A stretch of 64,000 nucleotides of DNA from Psococerastis gibbosa (taxonomy: Eukaryota > Arthropoda > Insecta > Psocodea > Psocidae). Made by a program: the position numbers and the translations under genes. This document shows positions 52,880-63,568 of this stretch, piece after piece. The notes below the pieces were generated by a model, which was not told the DNA's origin, did not search any database, and saw nothing but the letters and a program-made list of their open reading frames with translations. The DNA is taken from NCBI GenBank assembly GCA_963971405.1, contig OZ020489.1:3348001-3412000 (forward strand), given 5' to 3'. Each line of letters opens with the position of its first letter. Within the stretch, counting starts at the first letter, position 1.

Positions 52880-53535
52880 AAATCACAATAACGAAAATAT
52901 TCAATTTTTTTATTTTTCGTCACATTTACTCATCGGTTTGGGAAAACTCCTTCAAATCATTACAAGGGTTGAGCTACAGGCTACTCGCGGGGTCGCAGGT
53001 GGCGCATAGCGAAAGAGCCACCAGATATGGTGGCTAGCTGCGAATATAACGAATAACCAGTCCTTAGGCTAGGCATCTATAGCTTTAGCTGAGCGGAGCC
53101 AAGCTGGAAGTCCTTCTGAGCCATGGCTCCGGAGCCAGGTGTCCCCGCGACCCCTGTACTAGGCCATAGATTTATTATTTAAAAAACTAGGCCACCGTCG
53201 CTTTGAATGCAGTGATTTTTATAATGCCATAAAAGCTGTCTGTTTTGTGCCGTACAGTACCTACAGTCTCTATTAAATTATAGTCTAACAATGCCTCCTC
53301 CTGACTGATAACAATTGAGATTTGCCACTCAGTTTTCTCAAGGCTTTTGTGATAACAATTTACATAGGATTCTACTTTTATTACAAGTATGTATGTATAC
53401 ACAGTACCTCGATGCACAGTATGTTGCAACTAACTTCTATAAATTGACTTAGTACCTTGTGTACCTTAAAATAATATGGGCCGATAGAGAGATAATGGAA
53501 AATAAAACAGAGTAGAACATGTCTTGATACACAGT
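52880..53535. other. no recognised gene
   Basis: 52985-53155 has GGGGTCGC- and GTCCCCGCGACCCCTG at its two ends, hinting at an old CAGGGGTCGC-type hAT element. Remainder unassigned. Confidence 0.4.
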
Positions 53536-53539
53536 CTTA

Positions 53540-53672
53540 TTGCTTTCCAATTTATACGTAGTATAAGGAAAGCTTTGTGACGGTCGAAATTTTCGATTCC
53601 GAGATTTCAACGGATTTATATGTTTTAAGGTCCCAGGAACCCAAAAAAGTGGTTTTTACGAAATGTCTGTCA

Positions 53673-53718
<46 letters not shown>

Positions 53719-54275
53719 GCGTCAATTTCCGGGCAAACTACTCGGTCGATTTTGATGAAATTCGGCATGTAGGTTCACAAAAATCATACCTCGGGACCAT
53801 TTTTTTTATTTTGGGCTAACTCAATTTGGGGGGGTTTTATTTTCTAACTGACTTTGACTAAATTTTAATGAAAAATGACTAAAAAATAATTTTTCTGCGA
53901 CACCTTTCTATCGATGATTTCTACCTTCAGGTATGTTTTAGGTGTTAAATTGAGTAACGAAACCGGACAGGTTGCTTTCCCAAAAAAGTATTCGGTTTTG
54001 TACAAAAAAATGTTTTTGAAAAAATGATAGAAAATTCACGCTCAAATGCATTGCGTGCCTTGCCAGTATTGCTGTGTGGTGATGTGTTGGTCTGACCTAT
54101 CTAGAATTTACCTCACCACCAGTGACGAGTGACGTCAGGTGGACACCCCCCCCCCCCCCCGAGATATCGAAAATTTAACCATAGGAAAATTATTTACCAT
54201 GAAATTACTTATTTTCTCTATCTACTAATTTTGATAAATTGGAAAGCATGTTCGAGTAAACTCGGACCGGTTCTT
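53540..54275 (-). mobile_element. family A element, copy 7 (internal deletion), with (CTGT)n
   Basis: TTGCTTTCCAATTTATACGT start, pure CTGT/GTCT tract at about 53665-53718, C run at 54146-54160, and AACTCGGACCGGTTCTT end. The segment between GGGGTTTTATTTTC and the TGACTAAATTTTAATG region, which holds GGCTCCAACGATTTC in other copies, is deleted. Confidence 0.85.
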
Positions 54276-54340
54276 TGTAGTAGTATTGAACGGCCTGGAC
54301 TCGAGGAACGAACGGTGCGGTCTTTTTTTGTTAGCACTAC

Positions 54341-54750
54341 TGAATGAGATAGGTCATAGGCCACATAACGGCTGTAATCCGTATATAGACAGTCTTATTT
54401 GGAGTGGGTCACTATCGTGGAGTTCTTCTACCGGCAGTATCTGTATTTATGTAAGCTAACCATGCCACTGCCTTGTCATAACGCAAAGTAATTATTGGCG
54501 AATTTGCACTGCTGAATGACATAGGCCACATTGGCCTATAGCTGTAAACGGTATACAATATAGAATATAGACAGTCTTATTTGGAGGCTTGGAGTGGCTC
54601 ACTGGAGTGGATTCCTACCAGCAGTATCTGTATTTATATAAGTTAGCTACGCCACTGCCTTGTCATAACGCAAAGTAATTACTGGCGCACTTGTACCACT
54701 GAATGACATATACCACATATGGCTGTAATCCCTTTAGACACACATGTCTA
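54341..54750 (+). repeat. tandem repeat, ~175-bp unit x 2.3
   Basis: GAATGA(G/C)ATAGG, GGCTGTAA, AGACAGTCTTATTTGGAG, GGCAGTATCTGTATTTAT and CACTGCCTTGTCATAACGCA recur starting near 54341, 54513 and 54698. The units differ by small indels. Confidence 0.8.
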
Positions 54751-55129
54751 TATCCTGGCAGGAGGCATGTTTTTTTTTCTAAATATGGCTGACATTTAAA
54801 ATTCTTCTGGATCTTATTAATAAAATTTAGCTAGCTATTGAAGGCCAGTCCGTATTTGAATTTTTGACAATTTGCCTATGAATACTATTTCGTATCGGAA
54901 GCGAAAATTGAGAATTAACACTACGCAAGGCAAGAAATTTGGCAAGGCTTGAAGAGGAAAAAACGCAAGGCAAAAAAGGGTTGGCAATCAAGACCAGGCA
55001 TCATTATTATTTTTGTCTTGCCTTGGCCAAATCACTACCGCGGGCTGTGGCTCCATAACCAATATATACTATTTTTGCTCTATAGCTATTTTGCTTCGCT
55101 ATAGTCCGGGTAGTAAGGAATTTCATGGA

Positions 55130-55230
55130 TCAATTGAAGGAGGAACGTACCAAGAGCTGAGGAGGAAAGCGGAGAATGTGTAGGGAGTTGCTGCCAACCA
55201 ATCGTAGAGAGTGTGACCTCAAAAGGAGAA
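55130..55230 (+). pseudogene. possible non-LTR retrotransposon 3' scrap
   Basis: CAAGAGCTGAGGAGGAAAGC and GGAGTTGCTGCCAACCAATC resemble the end of the LINE fragment near 17380. Too short for certainty. Confidence 0.3.
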
Positions 55231-55454
55231 GATAGTCCGGGTGTACCTTACCACAATGGAGTCAATAACCGTATCACACAGTAACCAACTCCCATCAGCC
55301 CAGCAAGTGTTGGCTTTGTCTAACATGTACATTGTCATTGAGACCGTTGGACCGACAACAGAAATAGGGTGCACAGCGTTCAAATTTATCGGACTGTATA
55401 TTCCTGAAAGTCAATGTTTACAACAACGAGCACTGTGCGCCCACAAGCTATTCG

Positions 55455-55520
55455 TCTTCTTCTTCTTTTTCTTCTTTTTCTTCTCCTTCTCTTTCTTCTT
55501 CTTCTCCTTGTGCCTCTTCT
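55455..55520. repeat. CTT/TTC-rich microsatellite
   Basis: Pyrimidine-only run of TTC/TTCTT units; it creates artificial Phe-, Leu- and Arg-rich open frames on both strands. Confidence 0.9.
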
Positions 55521-55630
55521 ATCGAAGATTGGTAATCGTAGACGCATAGATACCGTACTCCGGAAATTGAGCTCCCAAAAGGAAGTCAAGTATATGCAAA
55601 CATGTGCTTAGTCATTAAGACTGTATCAGG

Positions 55631-55880
55631 GAGTTGTAATGCAGTGGTATCCCGTTGCCTTGTGCATCCTTATGCCGTTGAATCTTCATCGCGTTCCTCC
55701 TCCTTCGGGGCCCACGCCCCGGACAAAAGTGTCCTGGCAGTAGTTGCTTAGTTAGTGGCAGCAACTATTCAGCCCGTCACATAGCCATCCTCGGGCTACT
55801 GTGACTCCTTCTAGACAAGCCTGCACCACCAGACTTGCCACCATACCCTCCGATTATGCCGCTGCGTGGGCGGGGACTGT
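55631..55880 (+). repeat. dispersed family I copy, longest
   Basis: TTGTAATGCAGTGGTATCCC, GTTGCCTTGTGCATCCTTAT and GCCGTTGAATCTTCATC are shared with 14148 and 30340 (reverse). It continues into GC-richer sequence (CACGCCCCGGACAAAAGTGT, GTCACATAGCCATCCTCGGG) not seen elsewhere in the window. Confidence 0.55.
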
Positions 55881-56214
55881 TTTACTAATGGTTTTTTACT
55901 TGTTTATAGCTGTTATAAGCCATGGAAGTTCATAAAACGGTCTTTTGGGTCATGAACGATCATCGGAAATATTTTATTAAAGGTTAGTCTACTTCCTTAT
56001 ATAGATCTTATTGTTAAACACCTGAACGGATATGCCGATCGTGCTAATGTAGTTGAATTTAAATTTGCAGGTAAATTATGGGACACTCTCTGTACCCTAT
56101 TGGCGCTTCCGTCCAGTAAAGTAGGTCGAAAACTATATCGCGAGAATGGCGCTTGAAACACTCACACAGCAAGGCCGTATACAGGGGGCCAGGAAATGGC
56201 TCCAATATTTTGCT

Positions 56215-56340
56215 ATGATGACGAAGGTGATAAAACATTACCGAAATTAGAGGATTTAGAAAAATCTGGACTTGGTGGGATTCGAGCCCTCGTTCTATGC
56301 CTATCCGGGGCATCGTCTTAGGCATAGATCTTCTTCCCTC
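56215..56340 (-). repeat. SINE family S1, reverse
   Basis: CCGAAATTAGAGGATTTAGA, TCTGGACTTGGTGGGATTCG and AGCCCTCGTTC give a reverse box B. GCCTATCCGGGGCATCGTCT lies at the 5' end of the SINE. Confidence 0.55.
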
Positions 56341-56790
56341 TTAGTGAGGGGGTCACCCCGGACCCATTTCTTGTACTCGACCCCGTCGGACGCTAACGTC
56401 TTGAGCGCGGCCATTGTTTATCCCCTTGCTCCGGCTAGTTGTTCAATTCTTTCCTAGAGGGTTGTTCTCGGTCAGCCGATGGGTCTTCTACCTAGTCAAG
56501 GCCGTGCCCAGGTTTTGATTTCGGGTGGGGGGTCCAAACATTTTTTTTATGTAATTTAATAATGAATTAATGGATGAATTCTTCAAACAATACAGGTTTA
56601 CATAAGAAAATTAATTTCGGGGGGGGGGGGGTCCGGACCCCTTGCACCACCCCCTGGATACGGCCCCGTACCTAGTCACTTGCTTCCCCCAACATCCGGG
56701 TGGTCCTATTCTCATCCATCCTTTGGACGTGGCCAAACCATTGCAGCTGTTTGTTCTCCACACTTCTCTTTAAAGAATCCACTTGCAGGT
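56340..56790 (-). pseudogene. non-LTR retrotransposon C-terminal fragment split by a hAT MITE
   Basis: On the minus strand 56690-56788 encodes LQVDSLKRSVENKQ, then LQWFGHVQRMDENRTTRML. The LQWFGHV-RM-E-R signature is typical of the post-thumb region of CR1/RTE-type polyproteins. After the MITE at 56497-56668 the same copy resumes (VEDPSADREQPSRK) but is broken by stops. It differs from the 35.6-kb fragment. Confidence 0.75.
56497..56668. mobile_element. hAT-like MITE, perfect 8-bp target duplication, inside a LINE
   Basis: TACCTAGT at 56489-56496 and 56669-56676. Ends CAAGGCCGTGCCCAG and, reversed, CGGGGCCGTATCCAG (11 of 15). Its right half (ACAATACAGGTTTACATA, G run, GTCCGGACCC) recurs at 62165-62275. 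Confidence 0.85.
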
Positions 56791-57050
56791 ATTTTAGGCA
56801 TGGTAGATCGTGAGTTCAAATCCCGCCCAGAGACGGAGCCAGCCCGTTTGGGGGGGGGGGGGTAGTTGGGGTGACAATAGGAAAACATATGTAGGACCGA
56901 GATTAGATCATAGCGTAATACCTAAATTAACTTACAATAGATTTACTAATTTTCCTAAACCCTCTATTTTCGGTTGTAACAAGGAGGTTGCTCCTTCAAC
57001 ATTCAAGTTAGTTAAATGTCAGTATTATACTGTATATACCATATATAATG
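56785..57050 (+). repeat. SINE family S1 interrupted by a hAT-like fragment
   Basis: TAGATCGTGAGTTCAAATCC and CGCCCA, then a 131-bp insertion (56827-56957) starting CAGAGACGGAGCCAGCCCGT, then CCTCTATTTTCGGTTGTAAC and AAGGAGGTTGCTCCTTCAAC. The insertion resembles 14586-14720. Confidence 0.65.
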
Positions 57051-57068
57051 TTGCAAATTGCAAATTAT

Positions 57069-57927
57069 AAAGAACCGGTCCGAGTTTACTCGAACATGCT
57101 TTCCAATTTATCAAAATTAGTAGATAGAGAAAATGAGTAATTTCATGGTAAATAATTTTCCTATGGTTAAATTTCCGATATCTCGGGGGGCGGGGGGGGG
57201 GGGGGGGGTTGTCCACCTGACGTCACTGGAGGTGAGGTAAATTCTAGATAGGTCAGACCAACACATTACCACACAGCAATACTGGCAGGGCACGCAATGC
57301 ATTTGAGCGTGAATTTTCTATCATTTTTTCAAAAAAACATTTTTTTTACAAAACCAAATACTTTTCTGGGAAAGCAACCTGTCCGGTTTCGTTACTCAAT
57401 TTAGCACCTAAAACATGCCTGAAGGAAGAAATCATCGATAGAAAGGTTTCGCAGAAAAATTATTTTTCAGTCATTTTTAATTAAAATTTAGTTATTTTTA
57501 TTTTTTTACCCCCAGAAGCAACCTATCAAGGGGCAAGCGACCCCACGCATTTTGTTAATATTAATAACGACTACAATATATGTGAATTTAAAAGAAATAG
57601 TTGGAGCCGTTTTTGAGAAATAATTTTTTTAGACGTTTTTTGGAGTTTTTTGAGAATAACCCCCCCCCCCCCAAAAAAAAATAAAAAAAAATAGTCCCGA
57701 GGCATGATTTTTGTGAACCTACATGCCGAATTTCATGAAGATCGACCGAGTAGTTTGCCCGGAAATCGACGCACAGACGGACAGAACAACAGACAGACAG
57801 ACATTTCGTAAAAACCACTTTTTTGGGTTCCTGGGACCTAAAAACGTGTAAATCCGTTGAAATCTCGGAATCGAACATTTCGACCGTCACAAAGCTTTCC
57901 TTATACTACGTATAAATTGGAAAGCAA
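57069..57927 (+). mobile_element. family A element, copy 8 (full length)
   Basis: AAGAACCGGTCCGAGTTTAC to CTACGTATAAATTGGAAAGC. All modules are present: G run at 57185-57208, CCACCTGACGTCACTGGAGG, ATCATCGATAGAAAGG, GGGGCAAGCGACCCC, CAGACGGACAGA and ATTTCGACCGTCACAAAG. A reference copy for the family, ~859 bp. Confidence 0.9.
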
Positions 57928-58227
57928 AAAAAATTACAGCTATAAACTGCCAATTGTGCAATGTACATATTATTGTAGGTATACACACCAATATGGATGT
58001 ATGGATTTGCCGACTTGGGGCTGCCATGATTTTTAATGTTATGAAGTGAGAGCGACAACTGTCACGAGGTCCCAGTTTTAGCAAGTAGTGGACTCCCCTC
58101 TTTTGTAGCCTGAGTACAGCGTCCCTATATCCTACGGAGGTCCCTTCCAAGGCCACTATACATTAATTTATATGGCTCATTACAAGTGATTTGTAGGCCT
58201 GGAGGGCAACCTCAAGAGGACACACGG
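57928..58227. other. no recognised feature
   Basis: Non-repetitive within this window; no coding motif. Confidence 0.4.
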
Positions 58228-58561
58228 AGGCTAGGGCTATTTACAAAAACGGTGACGTGGTAGCAGACATTCAATACTTACGGTGGGGATTCCACCGATC
58301 TCGCATTGCAGAATGCAAATGAAATGTTTGTTTCCTCTATGCCATAGTTAAAATTGATCAATGATCATACAGTAAAATCACAAACAAACAAACTAAAATT
58401 ACATTTTAATAGATTTCTATAAAAATAAAAACAAACATTTCCGTCAATGTCATTTGCATTCTACAATGCGAGATCGATGGAAACCCCGCCTAAGTCTTGA
58501 ATGTCTGCTACCACGTCACCGTTTTTGTAAATAGCCCTAGCCGGTCGGTGGAATGGGCACC
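58228..58561. mobile_element. family C foldback MITE, left-truncated
   Basis: Begins GGCTAGGGCTATTTACAAAA, missing the first ~20 bp, and ends CGGTCGGTGGAATGGGCAC(C) followed by TAA. The interior lacks the AATGGCGTCATGGGATATG segment of the 31-32 kb copies. Confidence 0.75.
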
Positions 58562-58699
58562 TAAGGCGCCTGACTGCAAAAAGGCAGAGGCCACTTTTCA
58601 GAGTTTTTATTAACTCAGCCACGTATTTGTTCCAATTTAAGTTTTGAAATTTAAGTCATGAAATTGTTTGTACGCGATTAACCTTTTTTAAAAATAAAT

Positions 58700-58960
58700 A
58701 AAGAACCGGTCCGAGTTTACTCGAACATGCTTTCCAAATTATCAATTAGTAGAAAGAGATGAGTTATTTCATAGTAAATAATAATGTACGCAATGTATTG
58801 GAGCGTGAATTTTATATGATTTCTTCAAAAAATATTTTTTTTTGCACAAAACAAAATACTGTTTTGGGAAAGCGGTTTGGTTACTCTTTTTAACACCTAA
58901 AACATGCCTGACGGTAGAAATAATCGATAGAAAGGTTCCACGGAAAAATAATTTTTTAGT
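58700..58960 (+). mobile_element. family A element, copy 9 (5' fragment)
   Basis: AAGAACCGGTCCGAGTTTAC then a deletion removing the G run, rejoining at ACGCAATGTATTGGAGCGTG and running to ATCGATAGAAAGGTTCCACG. The 3' two thirds are absent. Confidence 0.8.
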
Positions 58961-59320
58961 TGGTAGTGTATAAGCTACCTTATCTAGCATATATTTTATT
59001 TTATTGTTACAACTGTCAAGTAGCATATTCTACAATTTAAGACTTTCACGCGTGTGTATTTGGCATAATTTTATGGCGCAATGAAATTTGGCGAATGTAA
59101 AAATGTCAAATCTCCGATCTATCGAGGACTTATCATTGCAACATTGTTGTATTATAAATGTTAGTTTTTTTAGTTTCGTGACATCTCGTGACAAAGATGT
59201 GAACCACAATGGAAATGTGGTGGCATTCATAATTAATTAGATATTCATGCCGTAGTCTAAAATTACGTAGGGCTCCGCGTATTAGTTGCTTCGGTGTTTA
59301 AGCTATCAATTGAATATATT
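58961..59320. other. no recognised feature
   Basis: AT-rich, unassigned. Confidence 0.4.
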
Positions 59321-60213
59321 ATTGCTTTCCAATTTATACGTAGTATAAGGAAAGCTTTGTGATGGCCGAAATTTTCGATTCCGAGATTTCAACGGATTTA
59401 CACGTTTTGAGGTCCCAGGAACCCAAAAAAGTGGTTTTTACGAAATGTCTGTCTGTCTGTCGCTCTGTCGCTCTGTCAGTCGCTCTGTTTGTCTGCCTGC
59501 TCACCGATTTCCGGGCAAACTACTCCGTCGATTTTGATGAAATTTGGCACGTAGGTTTGCAAAAATCATACCTAGGGACCAGTTTTTTTTAATTTGGGCT
59601 AATTCAATTTGGGGGGGTTTATTCTCAAAAAACTCCAAAAAAACGTCTAAAAAAATTATTTCTCAAAAACGGCTCCAACGATTTCTTTTAAATTCACATA
59701 TATTGTAGTCGTTATTAATTTTAACAAAATGCGGGGGGTCGCTTGCCCCTTGATAGTTTGCTCTTGCTTCTGGGGGTAAAAAAATAAAAATAACTAAATT
59801 TTAATGAAAAATGACTAAAAAATAATTTTTCGGCGAAACCTTTCTATCGAGGATTTCTACATTCAGGTAAGTTTTAGGTGTTCAATATGGTAACAAAAAT
59901 GGACAGGTTGCATTTCCAAAAACATATTTGCTGTTGTGCAAAAAATTATTTTTTGAGAAATTATGGAAAATTTACGCTCCAATACATTACGTGCCATATG
60001 TCATTGTTACTACTGTTACAATATATTGGTCTGTAGTTCCAGAATATACAATTAAGTTTTAAGGGGTTTTTAATATATTGAGGTGGACACCGCCCCCCCC
60101 CCGAGGGATCTGAAATTTAACCATAGGGAAATTATTTCCTATGAAATTACACATGTCTATATCCACTTCTTTATAAATTGGAAAGCATGTTCGAGTAAAC
60201 TCGGACCGGTTCT
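59321..60213 (-). mobile_element. family A element, copy 10 (full length, reverse)
   Basis: ATTGCTTTCCAATTTATACG to GAGTAAACTCGGACCGGTTC. The CTGT/CGCT tract at 59444-59485 mixes two tetramers. Shares the AATATATTGAGGTGGACACC subfamily phrase with copy 6. Confidence 0.9.
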
Positions 60214-60294
60214 TTTCTTTTGTTTTATTTTATATGGAAAACTAACTATAATGTAGTGCTATAGACTCATATCCGTTGATGGTACAAATATAAT

Positions 60295-60512
60295 CGGGAC
60301 ATGTAGAGTAGTGGAACGGACTCCAACTTTCACCCGAAAGGTTGTTGGTTCGAGTCCCACACTTGCTAAATTTTCTGGCCATGCTTCGGAGGGCATGTAA
60401 AGCAGGCGGTCCCGGCCTTTCCTAGTTGAGTGTAAGAGAGGGCTTATAGCCCTAACTCCGCTAGGTTGGCTTAGTAATAGAACAAAAAAGTCGATATTTA
60501 TTTATTATTATT
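60295..60512 (+). repeat. SINE family S2, best copy
   Basis: GACATGTAGAGTAGTGGAAC, box B GTTGTTGGTTCGAGTCCCAC, CATGCTTCGGAGGGCATGTA, GTGTAAGAGAGGGCTTATAG and CTCCGCTAGGTTGGCTTAGT, then an (ATT)n tail. Used as the reference for the family. Confidence 0.75.
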
Positions 60513-60671
60513 ATTATATTATCTTACAGTTAGTCTCTCAGCCAGTTGATTAACGAAAATGGTACTGGAGCTATCAACTGAAAGAACCATTTGTTCACGT
60601 TCGCGACCTACCTCAGCTGATGGGCAGTTTACTCGAAAGTAATACTCGATCAAGTATACCAAAACCATAAA

Positions 60672-61406
60672 AGTGAAAGTGGTTTTTACGAAATGTCTGT
60701 CTGTCGCTCTGTCTGTCTGTAAGTATGTCTGTCTGTATGTCTGTCTGTCTGTTCATCGACTTCCGGGCAAACGACTAAGTGGATTTGGGTGAAATTTGGC
60801 ATTTAGGTTCACAAAAATCATACCTCGGGATATTTTTTTTATTTTGGGCTAACTCAATTTGGGGGGTTTTAAAAAAAACGCCGAAAAACATTATTTCTCA
60901 AAAACGGCTCCAACGATTTCTTTTAAATTCACATACTATCTAGTCGTTATTAATGTTGATAAAATGCGGGGGGTCGCTTACCCCTTGATAGTTTGCTTCG
61001 GGGGGTAAAAAAATAAAAATAACTAAAAAATAATTTTTCTGCGACTCTTTTCTATCGATGGTTTCTACCTTCAGGCATGTTATAGGTGTTAAATTGACTA
61101 ACGAAACCGGACAGTTTGCTTCCCAAAAAACTATTTGGTTTTGTGCAAAAAAATGTTTTCTGAAAAAATTAAAGCAAATTCACGCTCAAGTGCATTGCGT
61201 GCCATGCCATGATTGCTGTGTGGTAATGTGTTTCTGTCCTATCTAGAATTTACGTCTCCTCCAGTGACGTCAGGTGGACCCCCCCCCCCCCCCGTGATAT
61301 CCGAAATTTAACCATAGGAAAATTATTTTACATGATATTAATAATTTTCTCTCCCTACTAATTGATGAATTGGAAAGCATGTTCGAGTAAACTCGGACCG
61401 GTTCTT
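60672..61406 (-). mobile_element. family A element, copy 11 (3' end lost)
   Basis: Starts within GTGGTTTTTACGAAATGTCT, has CTGT/CGCT/ATGT tetramers, and keeps everything to CTCGGACCGGTTCTT at 61406. The GGTCCCAGGAACCC module and ATAAATTGGAAAGC end are missing. Confidence 0.85.
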
Positions 61407-61446
61407 ATAGGCTAATAAGACTGATAAATGCTTGCTGTGCAACCGG

Positions 61447-61614
61447 CAAGAGAGGATCCTGCGGAAAATTTAAGGGGGAGGGTCACAATTTGAGTGTTTA
61501 AAATTTTTTTTTTGGTTGAAAAGTTGAGTTTCAATAATTTTTTTTCTTTTTACTCTTATTATGAATTTACTTTGTTAAGGGGGGGGGGGTAATTACCCCG
61601 TGGATCCGCCATTG
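61447..61614. mobile_element. hAT-like MITE, decayed
   Basis: CAAGAGAGGATCCTGCGG at the left and, reversed right, CAATGGCGGATCCACGG. GTGCAAC occurs in both flanks (61437-61443, 61615-61621), but its distance from the element ends differs. G runs inside. Confidence 0.5.
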
Positions 61615-61660
61615 GTGCAACGTAATACAGTAAAGCCATAAGAGGGCCATGTCGCTTTAT

Positions 61661-61936
61661 TGCTTTTCAATTTATACGTAGTTTTTGGCGCTTATTCCAC
61701 CGACGTCAATAGTTTACTATTGACGTGTTTGACGTGGTAGCAGACATTAAAGGCAGCGTAAAAATGTCTGCTACCACGTCAATATCAGCAATATTTTGAC
61801 TATTGACGTCGGTGGAATAAGCGCCTAAGGAAATCTTTGAGATGATCGAAATACTTGATTTTGAGATTTCAGTGGATTTACACTTTTGAGGTACCAGGAG
61901 CCCAAAACACTAGTTTTTACGAAATGTCTGTCTGTC
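61661..61936 (-). mobile_element. family A 3' end fragment (copy 12) with nested family C
   Basis: TGCTTTTCAATTTATACGTA and TAAGGAAATCTTTGAGATGA are separated by the MITE at 61687-61825. The copy then runs through GAGGTACCAGGAGCCC to ACGAAATGTCTGTCTGTC, where it stops and family E begins. Confidence 0.8.
61687..61825. mobile_element. short family C MITE nested in family A
   Basis: Perfect 27-bp inverted ends starting GGCGCTTATTCCACCGACGT. Second inner arms GACGTGGTAGCAGACATT / AATGTCTGCTACCACGTC. Followed by TAA at 61826-61828. The left flank TTT has the right length but differs from the expected TAA. Confidence 0.82.
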
Positions 61937-61937
61937 A

Positions 61938-62110
61938 ATGGTAAGCATGTCCGAACTTGCCCGTTGGAACTTCGGTGTGGGTTGACATGAAGGAGTAAAC
62001 CAGTTTGCCAATGGCTAGTAATTAATTCGGAAATAATAACCAGTAATGTTCAAAAACCGATGGGGTCGTTGGCAGGGCAAGGTACAATGAACCACCTATT
62101 TGCAGTGGTA
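61938..62110 (+). repeat. dispersed family E copy
   Basis: AATGGTAAGCATGTCCGAAC, GGTGTGGGTTGACATGAAGG, AAACCAGTTTGCCAATGGCT, TAATGTTCAAAAACCGATGG and GGTCGTTGGCAGGGCAAGGT. The reverse counterpart is 42330-42470. Confidence 0.6.
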
Positions 62111-62164
62111 TGTACTGTATATACTATAATGCGATGTGCGATGCCAGTAATTTATTAATGAAAG

Positions 62165-62275
62165 TCCATACTATCGAGTTTTATTCCAATTCTTTAAACA
62201 ATACAGGTTTACATAGAACAAAAATTTGGGGGGGGGGGTCCGGACCCTTTGGACCACCCCCTGGGCACGGCCATG
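62165..62275. mobile_element. hAT-like MITE right half
   Basis: TTCTTTAAACAATACAGGTT, the G run, GTCCGGACCC and CCACCCCCTGGGCACGGCC match 56575-56665. Confidence 0.6.
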
Positions 62276-62854
62276 TCTAGAGGTGATGTGGATTGTGGTG
62301 TCGCCGAACATATTTTATTTATACGCCACTGCCTATTTGTAAAGCGGCCTTGGTTTTTATTCAGTATTCACATCGTTGCTAATCCCACGGCATAATATAG
62401 CATACCTGGTCCTGTTATTAGGCCCACCGTTGCAGTCTGCTAAAATGCTGACTGAAGCTTAATTACCTTAGATAATCATACCAAAGCGATAGGTTTAGCC
62501 AGATTGCTGCTGACTCCCTATGTATTTTTAATTTGTGTCTCATGAAACTACTTCGAAAAAGCTGATCTGAGGAATACATTCATGGCAAGTATGTTGCCTC
62601 TGCAGCCCTTTATGAACTTTATGCTGTCACTCATGGTAAATATTAAAATATAGCTTGCTTTCTATTATAGTTTTACGTTATGGCGTAGAACGTATAACTA
62701 TTAAAACATTTTTTAGATATTTACCATGAACGCTGTTTACAGGTATGTGTATTTATTAGGCTACTGTACTTGGTACTATAGCGTCTTGTTAGCAGTAAGC
62801 TATGCGCAGAATCAGTCGTAACGCGGTGAAGCCACGTGAAACTTAGTGAATGAT

Positions 62855-63045
62855 CGCCGGCCGCCATACCAAGTTGAATCCAGCGGACCAGAGCAGGTTC
62901 AAAGCTGCAGATAAATTGGTCGTGTGCACAGTGCCGGTAGGGAAACATGGTAGGACTTGTCCTGGTCACCTCCGAACTAATCGTGTGACTTGACTGTGTT
63001 TCCCAAGTGGTTCGGAATCCACTATAATCAGGAGGTCCACTGGAG
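62855..63045 (-). repeat. family H fragment, reverse, in unit 1
   Basis: GCCGCCATACCAAGTTGAAT, ACCAGAGCAGGTTCAAAG, CCTCCGAACTAATCGTGTGA and CCAAGTGGTTCGGAATCCAC. Inserted after AGTGAATGATC, a point where unit 2 (63646) reads AGTGAATGATCTGGTTATTA directly. Confidence 0.65.
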
Positions 63046-63303
63046 TCCTATGGGCCCACACCGTGGCCTGGGACTGTATCAAACCATACTACTAGTACTA
63101 GTGAATGATCTGGTTATTAACTTTGTAAAACTTACTGTCACTCATGGTAAACATTAAAATATATAGCCTACTTTCTATATAGTTATGGCGTAATTGGCGT
63201 ACAACGTATTACTAGGCTATGTAACGTATCTTTTTAATTTTTACCATAAACGCTGTATAAAGGTACGTGTATTAATTAGGCTACGGTACCTGGTACTGTA
63301 TAG

Positions 63304-63568
63304 CAGGCGCGGATCTAGAATAAGACCAAAGAGGGGGCTAAGACTAAATATGATTTTTTTTTTTGAAAAACAGGGCTGCAATATTGAGGTTTTACGCATT
63401 TTCTGAGCAATAAGGGATCTATATTATATAGGTAATTATTACGATCGAGCACAAGGGGGGCCCGGGAGAAAATGTGTGAAAAATAAGACTGAAATAGTGG
63501 GGTTTTACGCATTTTGGGAACCTAATGGGGGGAGGGGGGCTAGCCCCCCCCCCATAGATTCGCGCCTG
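63304..63568. mobile_element. hAT-like MITE, empty site in neighbouring unit
   Basis: Ends CAGGCGCGGATCTAGAATA and, reversed, CAGGCGCGAATCTATGG. Flanks CTGTATAG and CTGTATGT agree at 6 of 8. The interior has repeated GGGGTTTTACGCATTTTGGG-like phrases and G/C runs. A 5'-truncated duplicate is at about 63712-63860. Confidence 0.8.

Noticed and set aside
53665-53718. CRISPR-like regular repetition
   Set aside because: A pure tetramer microsatellite without spacers, in a eukaryotic sequence.
55386-55611. Arg-rich and Leu/Phe-rich open frames on both strands
   Set aside because: Direct translation of the CTT/TTC microsatellite.
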